DNA of 24,082 bases from Klebsormidium nitens (GCA_000708835.1 DF237426.1:1-24082), one strand, 5' to 3'; positions 11,901 to 19,520 are shown, counted from the stretch's first letter. Translations and numbers: made by a program. The notes: generated by a model from the letters alone, not told the origin.

Positions 11901-14900
11901 CGAGTTGTCCAAGTTGTCCAAGATTTTGAGCGACTTTCTGGGGGGCCAGCTCTGATGACGTCAGCAGACGGTTCTTGTCCCAGGTGTCTTAGTTTTTCTA
12001 GCGTCCACTTTTGTCACGGGACCCTGGCCAAGATGGGTCATGGTTTTGTCCCTTTTTGCCACAAAAATGTCCCCTTTAAGAAACGATGATGACGGATTTC
12101 CACACGGTCAACTACAATTGCATCTTTCACTCGGAATGGTGATTGCTGACGTCATCATTCGTGTTCTTCGAAAAAGTTGTTCAAGAACTTGGACACTTTG
12201 GACAACTACATCTTCTTGGGATGGCTTTTGCTGACGTCATCGTTCGTGTCCCTCAGAAAGGTTACCCAAAGTTTTGGACACCTTGGACAGTCCTGGGTCT
12301 GGTGCCATCGACTATGAATACATTCTACCCGGGAATGGTCGGACGAATCGGGCAGGCTCACTTAAAACGCGCGCTCTCAACCGCAAGCGTTCCACGAGAT
12401 CAGCAGGTGTCCTACTTTTCCGAACTTGGGAAACATTCCCCCTTTGCAATACACTGATATCGTCTTGTGTGCCTGTCTCCCCCGCAGGATGCCGCGCCCT
12501 GTGCCGCGCAGGTTGGGGCAACGCCCTGTCTGGACCCCATCCTCGCCGCTGCGCATCACTTTCACTCGTTGGGAGTCGTGACCGTCACCCTCGACCTTGA
12601 TGAGGAGTGCAACCGCGCTGGCGAGGTCAAGAAGTCCGCAAAGCGCTTGGGGGCCTGGAGCCAGGCCAACTACGGCAACTGCCTGAGCGAGGAGTTTGCC
12701 AAACCCGGCCGAAACTCCATTGCCATCGTCACGGAGGCGTCCGACATCTTTGCAGTCGACGTCGATGTGAAGGACGGGGGTTTCAAAGCTCTCGAACGAA
12801 TGCTCGAAGAGCATGGGGGTTTTGTAGACGATACGCCCCGCGTGACGACCGGGAACGGGGGGCTGCACATCCTCTTTTCTCTGTCCAAGTCCGAGAAGGC
12901 CGGTCTGCGGAACAGCAGAAACCGGGCCCGGATTTGGTACAAGGGAGAAAGGGTAGGCATCGACATCCGCGGCAGAGGGGGGATGCTGTACACTGCACCC
13001 AGCCGCTACCAAGGCCTCGACGGCGAGCTCCGGCGCTACGAGTGGGACCACGAGATCCACCCCAACCGCTCTAATCTCAGGGCAATTCCGGATTGGCTGA
13101 TAGCCATTCTGAATGTGGACCAACCGGGCACTGCCAATGGGGCCCGTTCCAGAACTAGGTAAGTCTGGTGCCAACTTGCTGCAATCGCTCCCCGAGTGGC
13201 TGATCTCGGTCATCCACAGCCCGGAGTTTGAGCAGCACCGATTAAGCGCTCTGTCTGGTCCGACTTCACATTTTAACGGTTGATTCATGCTTGCGCTCAG
13301 GATGCAATGTTCATCTCTCCGTTGAGTGCGCAATCGAAGCTGTGCCAGAGATGCTGCTTACACAAACAACTGTATTAAAAGAAGTTAGTTGATTGACAAA
13401 GGTGCACGTGTTGCCCATAGTCCGAGCACTGGTGCTTTCTGCTCTGACAGAATCTGAGAGAACCTGGGCTCGTCTTTGGTGCTTCTCGTTGAGCCACCGT
13501 GCTGACGAAATCGAGGATTCTCTGCAGATTGCCAGCCCCGGTGCCGTGCCGCTCCACTCGCTCACCTGAAGACCTGTTTTTCGGGGCTCGAGAGGAGGAC
13601 CAGTCTCCCCCGCCGCCCACCGTTTTTAGCGCGTCGAGGAATGCGTGGCAGCCACCGGGGACTCGCACTCCCGCTTCGATAAGCTGAAGAGGTCTCCTGC
13701 TGGCGAGCTGTACGTCTTTCGCACAAACGGCCCGCGCACCTGTCCTTACGGGGCGCAACACAGTGGTAAAAACAACTTCTGCGTCTTGTTGCGCGGGACC
13801 GACCTCCTCTATCACTGCAACAGCCCCGAGTGCTGCAATGTACACCCTCGGCGAAAGATCGGGGAGCTCACGCTGCGCGATAGCATGCTGGGGGGAGAGA
13901 CGGCCCCTGTCGCGGCCGAAGACCCCACCGTGTACAAGATGCTGACCAAATCTTTTCGTGGACGCCTGGGCGTTTGACAAGGACAAGGGCGGTAGTCGAA
14001 TCGCAGCCCAGATGTACTCAAAGTGCCGGAGGTGAGGAGCCTTGCAGCGAGAGCGTTCAAAGTGAAGTGATCTGCACATCGTCTCTCTTGTGGACAGGTC
14101 TCCCCTTGGTCGGCCTCGGTTGCTTACCTAGAAGCTATCTCTGTCTTTGCTTCTGGAATTTTTCCGTGTTGTGGGGCGCCAAGTCTAGCAATCTGATTAC
14201 TTCCAGAAGCACGAGCATCAGTACCACTGAAGCCCCACCAATCAAAGGATGCGGTCCATGTTTTGAGGTGCTAGCAATCTGGCATGCATTCTCGTCTCCA
14301 CGGACCCATGGGCAACTTTACTACTCTTTTCTTGAAGGCTCTGGCACGACGGAAAGGAGTGGTGGATGTGGGAGGGAAAGCGCTTTCAAACGGCGAGCCA
14401 GGCTCGCGTGCGCTACATCATCATGCATCAGCTGAGCACCGTGTACAAACGAGTGAGAGTCGAGCTGAGCGAAGAGTTGGCGGGAACCACCAATAAGGAG
14501 AGGGCTGCAGAGCTTGAGGCTCTTCTCAGGAACCTCAAGTCCTACAATTGCTCGCATGAGGTCGATTCGACCCTGAAGATCATGGAGGGAGAGATGTACT
14601 TGTGCCTGGCTAGCGAGCTGGACGGCGATCCCGACATCCTCAACGTCCGGAATGGAGTGATCGACCTGCGCACCGGTCAGCTCGACGTCCACAGGCCAGC
14701 GTATGGCTGCACGATGATAGCGGATGTAGACTACAAGGTGAGGATGCATTCATCGATTCCACTTGGAGTGGCTTCTGTTTGTACGGCAGTGGGGCCCGGC
14801 TAAGCTTTTCTGTGATGAGAGCGCTCGGCATCGGCATACGCAGAGGGCCACTTTGCAAGCTTCCTTCTCAGCGTCTTCCGCTCAGATACTATCGCATGAT

Positions 14901-16931
14901 CAGCATTGAGAAGAAATGTTGTCCTTGCAACTTGTGGCGTCAAAGATGGAGTGTATCTAAAGCTTCGATGCAGATCTTGGGCGAGGCATTGGTTCGCCCA
15001 GATTGACGTTTCAGCTTGAGACGCAAGAGCAGAGAGAGAGAGAGAACAATTGGACTCATCCAGACCTTCCTCCTTTTTCCCTGAAGGGACTGGACCACCC
15101 GTCTCCCACTGTCGACAACTTTCTGAACGACATCTTCAACGAAGATCGGGCCCTCATCTACTTCATGCAGCGACTCTGGGGATACTCTATCAATGGGAGA
15201 ACGACGGCGGAGCTCATGGTGTTTCTCCTTGGAATTGGCGGTAAGTTGAAAAGATCTTTTGCACCTCAAGTCGGTGGCACGCAGCAGTCCATAGACGGCG
15301 CATATACCACCGCGTCCAAGGTGTCCAAGCTTTTTGTAGGCCTTTTTCAAGCGCCAATCTGGTGACGTCAGCCGCTGTCAAAAACGCATAGCCTTATAGA
15401 GTTGAAGTTTGTCTGGTCTGACTGGGCAGTTAAATCGATCTTAGGTTGGGCAGACGAGACACTCTCCACAGAGCCTGTTCAGAACAGTCAAGTATTCCTG
15501 AACTTTCCCTGGCTTGCAAAGCTCGTTTGAGATGTGATACTCAACAAGGGTCTGATGGCAAGCAGCCTCTGTCAAACGACAATCCTCGGCTTCGAAAGCC
15601 CACAGTTGAATCTCTTGACCGTAGTAGGTCACGTAACGGCTCTGGAGATCCGGAAGGGTACCCTTCCATGAGCCTATTTTGACCACTTGCACAGTGGGGG
15701 AGGTTACAAGATACACAGATCCTCTGAGGCTCTCTGCTTGTTCTGCTTGCTCTCTGCTCTTGACAAACGTGGCCTCGTCCCAGAGCAGGCATCTGAGGGA
15801 TGGCAGGTTCTGAGATATTTCTGCCGGCCGGCCGGAGTGCTCACAGCAAGCTCCGGCCGGCATGCAAAACAGACGGTACTAAGTCCTGAATTGGAACGCG
15901 TCTGAGGTGTCCAAGCTTTTGTACGACTTTTCTGTGCACCTTCTGATCACGTCAGCAGCTGTCAATGGAGCTTGAGGACTGTACCCAAGTTTCTCTGACG
16001 GCTTTTGAATGATGTCAGCATGGGTCAGATTGCAAGAACACAACCGAGTCTAAGCTTCTAAGGATATGAATCTCCATCAGGCAACGGAAAAGGAGTCTGC
16101 AAGCAGATGTTGGAGGCCACGCTGGGCGACTACTATGGTGTGATGGCCAAGGACGCCGTGGTGAAGAGCCCCGGACAACGCCCTCCCTCCAAAGGGGGCG
16201 CGACGGGGTACCTGGCCGAGCTGCGCGGCTTGCGAGTCGCTATAACCGATGAGACCAGCCCCGGCGAGCGCGTCGATTTGGGATTGGTCTTGCTGATGAC
16301 CGGGGGCGGCAAAGTTACAGCGCGATTGCTCTACAAGAACAACGTCGCCTTCCGCTGCTCTCACACGCCCTTCAACCAGACGAACTACGATCCGGAGATC
16401 CCACTGACGCTCGCGAAACAGAACAACATCGATCGGCGTCTGATCGTGGTTCGGTTTCCGAACGAGTACGTGACGGAGAATAAATTCGATGCATCCAACC
16501 CCAGCCACAGGCTAGTAGATTCCGGGCTGAAGGATCGGATGGAGACGATGGTGGTCCGAGAAGAGTTCCTCTCATTCTTGGTGAGGGGGAGCGTCGCTTG
16601 GTACGAGAACCCGGACGTCTTGAAGACCCATCCTCCTGCCGTTCAAGCGGCGAGGAACGCATGGTTGCAAAAAGGGGACAAGCTGCAGGTATTCTTGCGG
16701 GAGCACTGCGTCATGGATCCCAACGAGACCGCCGAGAGAGATCTGTCGGTGGTTTGGGAGGAGGAGTTTTGGGTACGATTCCAGGTGTATGCCGGTATGA
16801 AGATCCCCAAGGAGGAATTGGCTAGGCAGATGGGAGAGAAGGGGTATCCTAGAAGGAAGCGGCGCTCTGAGACGGGCAATCCGGATTCAGGAAGAGCTCT
16901 TTGCTATTTGGGCTTCAAATGCGAATACTAG
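8999..16931 (+). CDS. Spliced Prim-Pol/SF3 primase-helicase gene with a novel N-terminal extension
   Basis: Twelve exons are proposed: 8999-9051, 9235-9460, 9733-9804, 10024-10221, 10463-10534, 10957-11145, 11497-11700, 12488-13158, 13528-14031, 14338-14737, 15015-15240 and 16081-16931. Every border is GT-AG and all phases agree, except for frame changes inside exon 9. The predicted product is about 1220 residues. Exons 1 to 7 (about 338 residues) are low-complexity. They hold an acidic Ser/Asp/Glu segment, a conserved SFYRAI..EKS.SPLHLPRGLA block, a basic patch with RKR and RERRR that could be a nuclear localisation signal, then acidic/Cys-containing segments. Exons 8 to 12 encode the primase-helicase domains described separately. 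Intron lengths run from 183 to 840 bases. The primase-helicase class is typical of viruses and plasmids, so introns plus an unrelated extension suggest long residence in a nuclear genome. Exon 5 is the least certain exon. Confidence 0.7.
11720..11980 (+). repeat. Three tandem units of a 91-93 bp repeat centred on TGACGTCA
   Basis: Three imperfect direct units each contain TTGTCCAAG twice, a pyrimidine-rich GACTTTCTGG segment, GGCCAGCTCTGA and the palindrome TGACGTCA (11771, 11864 and 11955), followed by GCAG. They lie in intron 7 (11701-12487) of the primase-helicase gene. The same family occurs in opposite orientation just downstream and again near 15.3, 15.9 and 17.1-17.3 kb. Confidence 0.8.
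12140..12300 (-). repeat. Two inverted units of the TGACGTCA repeat family
   Basis: GCTGACGTCATC followed about 40 bases later by TTGGACA-like pairs is the reverse complement of the 11720-11980 unit. TGACGTCA lies at 12147 and 12232, 85 bp apart. With the three plus-oriented units upstream, intron 7 therefore contains a head-to-head arrangement of one repeat family. Confidence 0.7.
12488..13158 (+). CDS. Exon 8: Prim-Pol (archaeo-eukaryotic primase) domain
   Basis: This exon carries the whole polymerase-primase core. Motif I is FAVDVDVKD, with aspartate codons at 12758 and 12764 that would bind the catalytic metal. Motif II is GGLHILF, with its histidine codon at 12866. Motif III is GIDIRGRGG, with an aspartate codon at 12962, followed by a TAPSRY segment. 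The same motifs in the same order and spacing occur in the intronless gene at 21178-24018 (FVLDVDVKD, GGLHYYF, GIDGRGEGG). The family makes primers and can extend DNA; activity here is inferred. The exon enters in phase 0 after a CCCCCGCAG acceptor and leaves in phase 2 at a GTAAGT donor. Confidence 0.85.
13528..14031 (+). CDS. Exon 9: zinc knuckle and start of D5_N-like region, with frame changes
   Basis: The middle of this exon encodes C-x5-H-x18-C-x4-C (codons at 13741, 13759, 13816 and 13831). The intronless homologue has the same pattern and spacing. It resembles the zinc knuckle of UL52-type primases and eukaryotic PrimPol. The zinc frame differs from the frame at both ends of the exon. 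Entry and exit fit the neighbouring exons in one frame, and the zinc segment lies in another. The first change could be an 89-base intron (13541-13629, ending GTTTTTAG) or an indel near 13640. The second, near 13955 at TCTTTTCG, has no plausible intron and looks like a real indel or sequence error. This exon is the main reason to suspect a broken gene. Confidence 0.6.
14338..14737 (+). CDS. Exon 10: D5_N-like region of the primase-helicase
   Basis: The exon starts by completing a split AGG codon from exon 9 and encodes LWHDGKEWWMWEGKRF, which matches the LRYWNGRRWLLDG stretch at about residues 422-434 of the intronless homologue. Near its end, LNVRNGVIDLRTGQL is a characteristic signature of D5_N/phage primase proteins (ANGVIDTTTGQL in the homologue). 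It ends in phase 0 at an AAG/GTGAGG donor. In D5-type proteins this region lies between the primase and helicase domains. Confidence 0.8.
15015..15240 (+). CDS. Exon 11: entry to the SF3 helicase, first half of Walker A
   Basis: The exon follows a TTTCAG acceptor in phase 0 and ends at a GTAAGT donor in phase 1. It encodes the segment leading into the ATPase (YFMQRLWGYSINGRTTAELMVFLLGIG), aligned with the YLGYCMTADTSEQIFLVKQGEG region of the intronless gene. The P-loop is interrupted by intron 11: the exon supplies LGIG and one base of the next glycine codon, and the following exon supplies NGKG. Confidence 0.8.
15312..15378 (+). repeat. Left flanking copy of the TGACGTCA-type repeat
   Basis: TGTCCAAG twice with related bases, then a CTTTTTGTAGG stretch, TGGTGACGTCAGC and CGCTGTCAA. 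It resembles the copy at 15905-15965 and the units at 11720-11980. It lies immediately downstream (3' on the minus strand) of the antisense nuclease-like ORF. Confidence 0.65.
15441..15863 (-). CDS. Nuclease-like ORF of the GIY-YIG/T5orf172 type inside an intron
   Basis: This 140-residue intronless frame lies antisense to the host gene. From about residue 48 it reads SVYLVTS, VVKIGSWKG, LQSRYVTYYG, then CRLTEAACHQTLVEYHIS and NELCKPG. That order (Y-L-V, K-I-G, an arginine in a R-Y-x-T-Y-Y-G block, then a glutamate in T-E) matches, from memory, the T5orf172/MUG113 branch of the GIY-YIG superfamily, common in phages, large DNA viruses and homing-type endonucleases. The presumed catalytic tyrosine, arginine and glutamate are present. 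The first 45 residues are not recognised, and the start could be internal. Two direct repeat copies flank it. Endonuclease activity is inferred. Confidence 0.6.
   Translation of the reverse strand: MPAGACCEHSGRPAEISQNLPSLRCLLWDEATFVKSREQAEQAESLRGSVYLVTSPTVQVVKIGSWKGTLPDLQSRYVTYYGQEIQLWAFEAEDCRLTEAACHQTLVEYHISNELCKPGKVQEYLTVLNRLCGECLVCPT
15827..15861. repeat. GC-rich 11-bp inverted repeat at the start of the nuclease-like ORF
   Basis: GCCGGCCGGAG (15827-15837) and CTCCGGCCGGC (15851-15861) form a perfect stem with a 13-base loop. It covers the first codons of the antisense ORF. It could be a transcript hairpin affecting expression, or part of the inserted element's end. Confidence 0.5.
15905..15965 (+). 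repeat. Right flanking copy of the TGACGTCA-type repeat
   Basis: GGTGTCCAAGCTTTTGTACGACTTTTC then CTGATCACGTCAGCAGCTGTCAA. The palindrome is altered to TCACGTCA. It is in the same orientation as the copy at 15312-15378, so the two bracket the antisense ORF as direct repeats. Confidence 0.65.
16081..16931 (+). CDS. Exon 12: SF3 helicase core and C-terminus
   Basis: This terminal exon gives the second half of the P-loop (NGKG, lysine codon at 16089). A Walker B-like RVAITDE follows (Asp codon 16248, Glu codon 16251). Next come the B' region (MTGGGKVTARLLYKNNVAFRCS), a sensor region and NIDRRLIVVRFP with the arginine pair expected of SF3 enzymes. In the intronless homologue the sensor reads LNTNYKP; here it reads CSHTP, so the usual asparagine appears to be serine. 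The C-terminus is basic (PRRKRR) and ends at TAG 16929. The exon is fully open for 283 codons. Helicase function is expected from the family but doubtful because of the sensor change. Confidence 0.8.
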
Positions 16932-17104
16932 GCGGTTGGATGAGCCACGGTTGTTTTATTTGGTTGTCAAGACCCGCGAGCCTGCACCGTAAACAACAAG
17001 TTATTGCGACCTTGCATGTTATTGCGCAACTAGGCTTGAGCACAATACTTATACGACTTTGCGCAGTCGAGCATGGGATGTGCCTTAGCCGTGTCGTGCA
17101 TCGC
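16932..17104 (+). other. 3' flank of the primase-helicase gene
   Basis: No coding frame or repeat is recognised. It probably contains the 3' untranslated region and polyadenylation signal of the spliced gene, but no specific signal can be assigned. The TGACGTCA repeats begin directly after it. Confidence 0.35.
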
Positions 17105-17300
17105 GGTACTGTGCTGACGTCATCATTGCATGCCCACTGAGAATACTCTGCGTACAAGTTTGGACACTTCGGACATGCGCACATCTTTGGCCATGCTGAC
17201 GTCATCATCCGCATGCCTCAGGAAAGTCCTCCAGAAATTTGGACACCTTGGACAAGTGCATTCTACTCCAATGGCTGGTTTGCTGACGTCATCATCTGCG
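17105..17300 (-). repeat. Inverted-orientation TGACGTCA repeat units, about 2.3 copies
   Basis: TGACGTCATC occurs at 17115, 17197 and 17284 (spacing 82 and 87 bp). The first two are each followed after about 40 bases by TTTGGACACxTxGGACA. Orientation matches the units at 12140-12300 and is opposite to those at 11720-11980. The third unit is truncated. The array separates the spliced gene from the intronless block. Confidence 0.75.
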
Positions 17301-17351
17301 TTTGCATTTTGTATTGGCGATCATATTCTCCGCCTTCAGCCTGCCTGCTTG

Positions 17352-17741
17352 TTACGAAGATTCAGTGTAACCGCGCTCCAAGCCGGTATCGAGCATCTGC
17401 TGCACTACATGCAATATTAAGTTCACTTGCTGCACTGAATATCCGCCCTCTTTGTATCCAATTCTTAGTGCGCAATTGAGGAAGGCCACGAGAGTGCTTA
17501 GTGTGGTCGTCTTTGATATGGGTTCCATAGCATGAACTAGGAGCATAAGTATACCTCTTCTCAGATTTGTATTGTGGATCGAATGATCTTGTAGACCTCT
17601 CTCGATCAACCGGATTGCACTATCCAACTGTGGGTTGAGTTGATCGACTTCAGCTAGAAGGTGCCGCATGTCATGATGCTCGTCAATCCGGACAGTACAT
17701 AGACTAGTCGTCGGTTTGGCGAGACAAACGATATGTGCCAT
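17352..17741 (-). CDS. Small intronless ORF, unrecognised (129 aa)
   Basis: The predicted protein is mostly helical, with alternating hydrophobic and charged residues (for example RRGILMLLVHAMEP and LSTLVAFLNCALRIGY). It has no signal peptide, zinc motif or NTPase motif that I can see. It starts at ATG 17741 in the context GGACCATGG, the same nine bases found at the starts of the recombinase and the primase-helicase downstream. A run of eight T residues (minus strand) and a TAGGA element lie just upstream. It is 82 bases from the stop of the next minus-strand ORF. It may belong to the virus-like block, but no function can be proposed. Confidence 0.5.
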   Translation of the reverse strand: MAHIVCLAKPTTSLCTVRIDEHHDMRHLLAEVDQLNPQLDSAIRLIERGLQDHSIHNTNLRRGILMLLVHAMEPISKTTTLSTLVAFLNCALRIGYKEGGYSVQQVNLILHVVQQMLDTGLERGYTESS

Positions 17742-17823
17742 GGTCCCAATAATTCCTAGTAGTTACGAAAAAAAACTTGTGAAGAGGCGGTTTCATCGTT
17801 GCTTATCCAGTATGAAGGTGGGA

Positions 17824-18345
17824 CTACTCTGAGTCGGATCCCGATTCTGAATCGTCGTCGGACTCGGCTTGCTTTGCCACCAGCTTCCTCTTGGTTTTTG
17901 ATTTCATAGGACTGGATTTTTTGCTTGCCGTTGATTGTTCTGCCAGGCTGCGACTGGGCTTGACTTTTAATGGCTTCTGCAGATGTTCGAAGGCGGCCAA
18001 GGAGAGCTTAGTAGCTGTGGTCTGATAGCTGCCGGTGAAGCCCATATTGGCCGGTCGGTCACTCTTCTTAACACTAGAAATATACACAGTATATGCGAAA
18101 TGTTTGTTAGCAGACCCTCGGGTGCATTCTCGGATCATTATGCTAAAGCTTATAGGCAGCGTCTGTCGTTTGCCCCGGCATCGCTGGGTACGATACAATT
18201 GCGACCCTGCCCTTGCACCCGCCTGACAAGGACGCCCTTTCTGAGCGTCAATCTCTAGCCGGGTATCTGCCAGCAACGGTAACACGTCGTCTCGCTTGTC
18301 ATCGAGCGCGCCAATCACCTTGAATGAGCGTTTCATTGGATCCAT
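17824..18345 (-). CDS. Small virus-like protein with acidic/basic C-terminal tail (173 aa)
   Basis: An intronless frame starting MDPMKRSFKVIG. The central part reads FSIMIRECTRGSANKHFAYTV, then GFTGSYQTTATKLSLAAF. Both resemble, from memory, short conserved stretches of small uncharacterised proteins of large algal DNA viruses (an IRExTRGSxxK block and a G-Y-x-x-x-A-x-K block). The tail is Ser/Lys-rich (KKSSPMKSKTKRK) and ends in an Asp/Ser/Glu-rich segment, as in nucleic-acid-binding or chromatin-like proteins. The upstream region contains T8, TGCACTAGG and an ATGG start. The family link is tentative; a DNA-binding role is inferred from composition. Confidence 0.6.
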   Translation of the reverse strand: MDPMKRSFKVIGALDDKRDDVLPLLADTRLEIDAQKGRPCQAGARAGSQLYRTQRCRGKRQTLPISFSIMIRECTRGSANKHFAYTVYISSVKKSDRPANMGFTGSYQTTATKLSLAAFEHLQKPLKVKPSRSLAEQSTASKKSSPMKSKTKRKLVAKQAESDDDSESGSDSE

Positions 18346-18350
18346 AGTAG

Positions 18351-18420
18351 CCTAGTGCACTTGTTAATGATGGCGCAGGAAAAAAAAGAGCACCCCTAGT
18401 GCATCTGGTTTTGCACTAGG
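18351..18420. promoter_or_regulatory. Candidate bidirectional regulatory site with three TGCACTAGG copies
   Basis: CCTAGTGCA occurs at 18351-18359 and 18395-18403, and its reverse complement TGCACTAGG at 18412-18420. The last two form a perfect 9-bp inverted repeat with an 8-base spacer. The first ends six bases before the ATG of the minus-strand gene at 18345. A run of eight A residues (18380-18387), T8 on the coding strand, lies between copies. A promoter or protein-binding role is likely but not shown. Confidence 0.55.
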
Positions 18421-18427
18421 CCTGAGC

Positions 18428-18544
18428 ATGGATCTCAATGTTCAACCAAGCCTGGCAAGCAGGGATCAGACGGTTAGAAACGCATGCGGGAGAGCTACTC
18501 AAAAAGTGACTCGTGGCATTTACGTTAGCAGTTACAAAGTCTAA
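18428..18544 (+). CDS. Possible small ORF divergent from the 17824-18345 gene (38 aa)
   Basis: ATGG at 18428 follows the TGCACTAGG copy at 18412-18420, mirroring the arrangement of the minus-strand gene. The 38 codons begin MDLNVQPSLASRDQ, and the TAA stop lies within a 20-bp palindrome. The product is short and basic and is not recognised. Apart from the symmetric upstream motif there is no evidence that it is expressed. Confidence 0.2.
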   Translation: MDLNVQPSLASRDQTVRNACGRATQKVTRGIYVSSYKV

Positions 18545-18561
18545 AAAAGTCGACTTTTTTA
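18542..18561. repeat. Perfect 20-bp palindrome
   Basis: TAAAAAAGTC followed by GACTTTTTTA with no spacer. Its A-run and T-run arms and SalI-like centre could act as a bidirectional terminator or cruciform, or as a binding site for a recombinase or replication protein. It lies between the divergent promoter region and the decayed recombinase. Confidence 0.6.
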
Positions 18562-18718
18562 AGGATAGTTGGGCCCCCGCCTGCACTTTATGAGAGGTTA
18601 CCATAGGGGGTGGTTTCTTGTGACACTTTATTCTGACATTGCATGTTGAAATAACTCGTTCGCTTGGCTCGACATATTAAAAATTATCTCCGGCACTGTA
18701 TTAGGAGCCCACATAAGT

Positions 18719-19520
18719 ATGGATCAAATTCGTGAAGCGCTTTCTGATGGTATTAGGGGCGAAAGTTCCGTCAACTAGTACTGCAATGGGATTGGCCTCT
18801 TATGGAAGATATGCTTCGAGGACGATATAGCCAGCCGACCTCTCCTGGCTAAAGACAAAGGCGCGCAGAATTACGGATGCTGTGCTCGAACGGTATGATA
18901 ATCCAGGCAGTCGGCGAACTCGTCTGGCGCCTTTTCTTGCGGTTTGTTGTAAGTTAGGCTTCTCGGAAGCCTATTCGATCTACTACGAACCATTTAGGAA
19001 GCAAATTACGTCCCTAAAGGCGTTGCGGACCGAGCGAGAAAAAACTTCGACCGTTGAAGATCCAGCTAATATGAGTAGTGATGAAATGGAGCACTATGCA
19101 AAGAAGGTGTCACGGAGGGTTGAAAAATGAGTCTCGATGGACACGAATTGACCTCAAAGGACTTGAAGATCGTGATGATACACGTTATCCTTGAATGGAA
19201 CTTGCTCCTAGCTTGAGAGCATCTACCACGTGTAAAACTATACGGTGAGAGTGCTCTTCCCATCTTGTCTAAGAGGCAACACCGGAAGGACAAGGAAGAT
19301 AGAGCCGTTACTCTCGTGCAAACCTCTCGTTGCAAAGGACAGTACAAGCTCGTATATGACAACGGTGAAGAATACCAGCTTTCAAAGATGTTGTGCAAGT
19401 ACATTCACAGAACACTAGAATTGGTTCCGAGGGGATTTCTGGTAACCTCGATCAAGCATCCGGAGAGTCCGATGACGGCAAGTAACTATTCGATGTTTTG
19501 TAGCAAGATAGGCACGAATG
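18719..19520 (+). pseudogene. Decayed tyrosine recombinase related to the intact one downstream
   Basis: Segments in shifting frames follow the same order as the recombinase at 19615-20664. They are a start resembling MD...E..A.L, then DLSWLKTKARRI (compare DLDWVSDFNAV), then RTRLAPFLAVCCKLGFSEAY, then ELTSKDLKIVMIHVIL (compare RHDKQLVMDHLIL). Last come EYQL...LELVPRGFL and NYSMF (compare NLIPRQYL and NFTVV). Breaks include a stop near 18777, a frame change before 18845, another at the A-run near 19128 and an in-frame TGA near 19214. The catalytic C-terminal part (LRH, GHS and the nucleophilic tyrosine) is missing, as the frame ends at 19552. Introns instead of some breaks cannot be fully excluded. 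An ATGG start with TAGGAG 13 bases upstream is kept. Confidence 0.65.

Larger units (their letters stand above)
15241..16080 (+). other. Intron 11 (840 bases) splitting the Walker A motif
   Basis: The donor GTAAGT at 15241 and the acceptor CCATCAG ending at 16080 restore a GxGGNGKG P-loop in frame. This is the longest intron of the gene. It contains two direct copies of the TGACGTCA-type repeat (about 15312-15378 and 15905-15965). Between them lies an antisense ORF resembling GIY-YIG/T5orf172 proteins. This arrangement suggests a nested insertion in the intron. Confidence 0.75.

Noticed and set aside
12377-13333. Long minus-strand open frame of 318 codons
   Set aside because: It is antisense to the Prim-Pol exon, whose motifs, splice sites and phase are clear. 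The open antisense frame follows from the GC-rich third positions of the real exon.
13375-14079. Minus-strand open frame of 234 codons
   Set aside because: Antisense to the zinc-knuckle exon and intron 8, with no recognisable motif.
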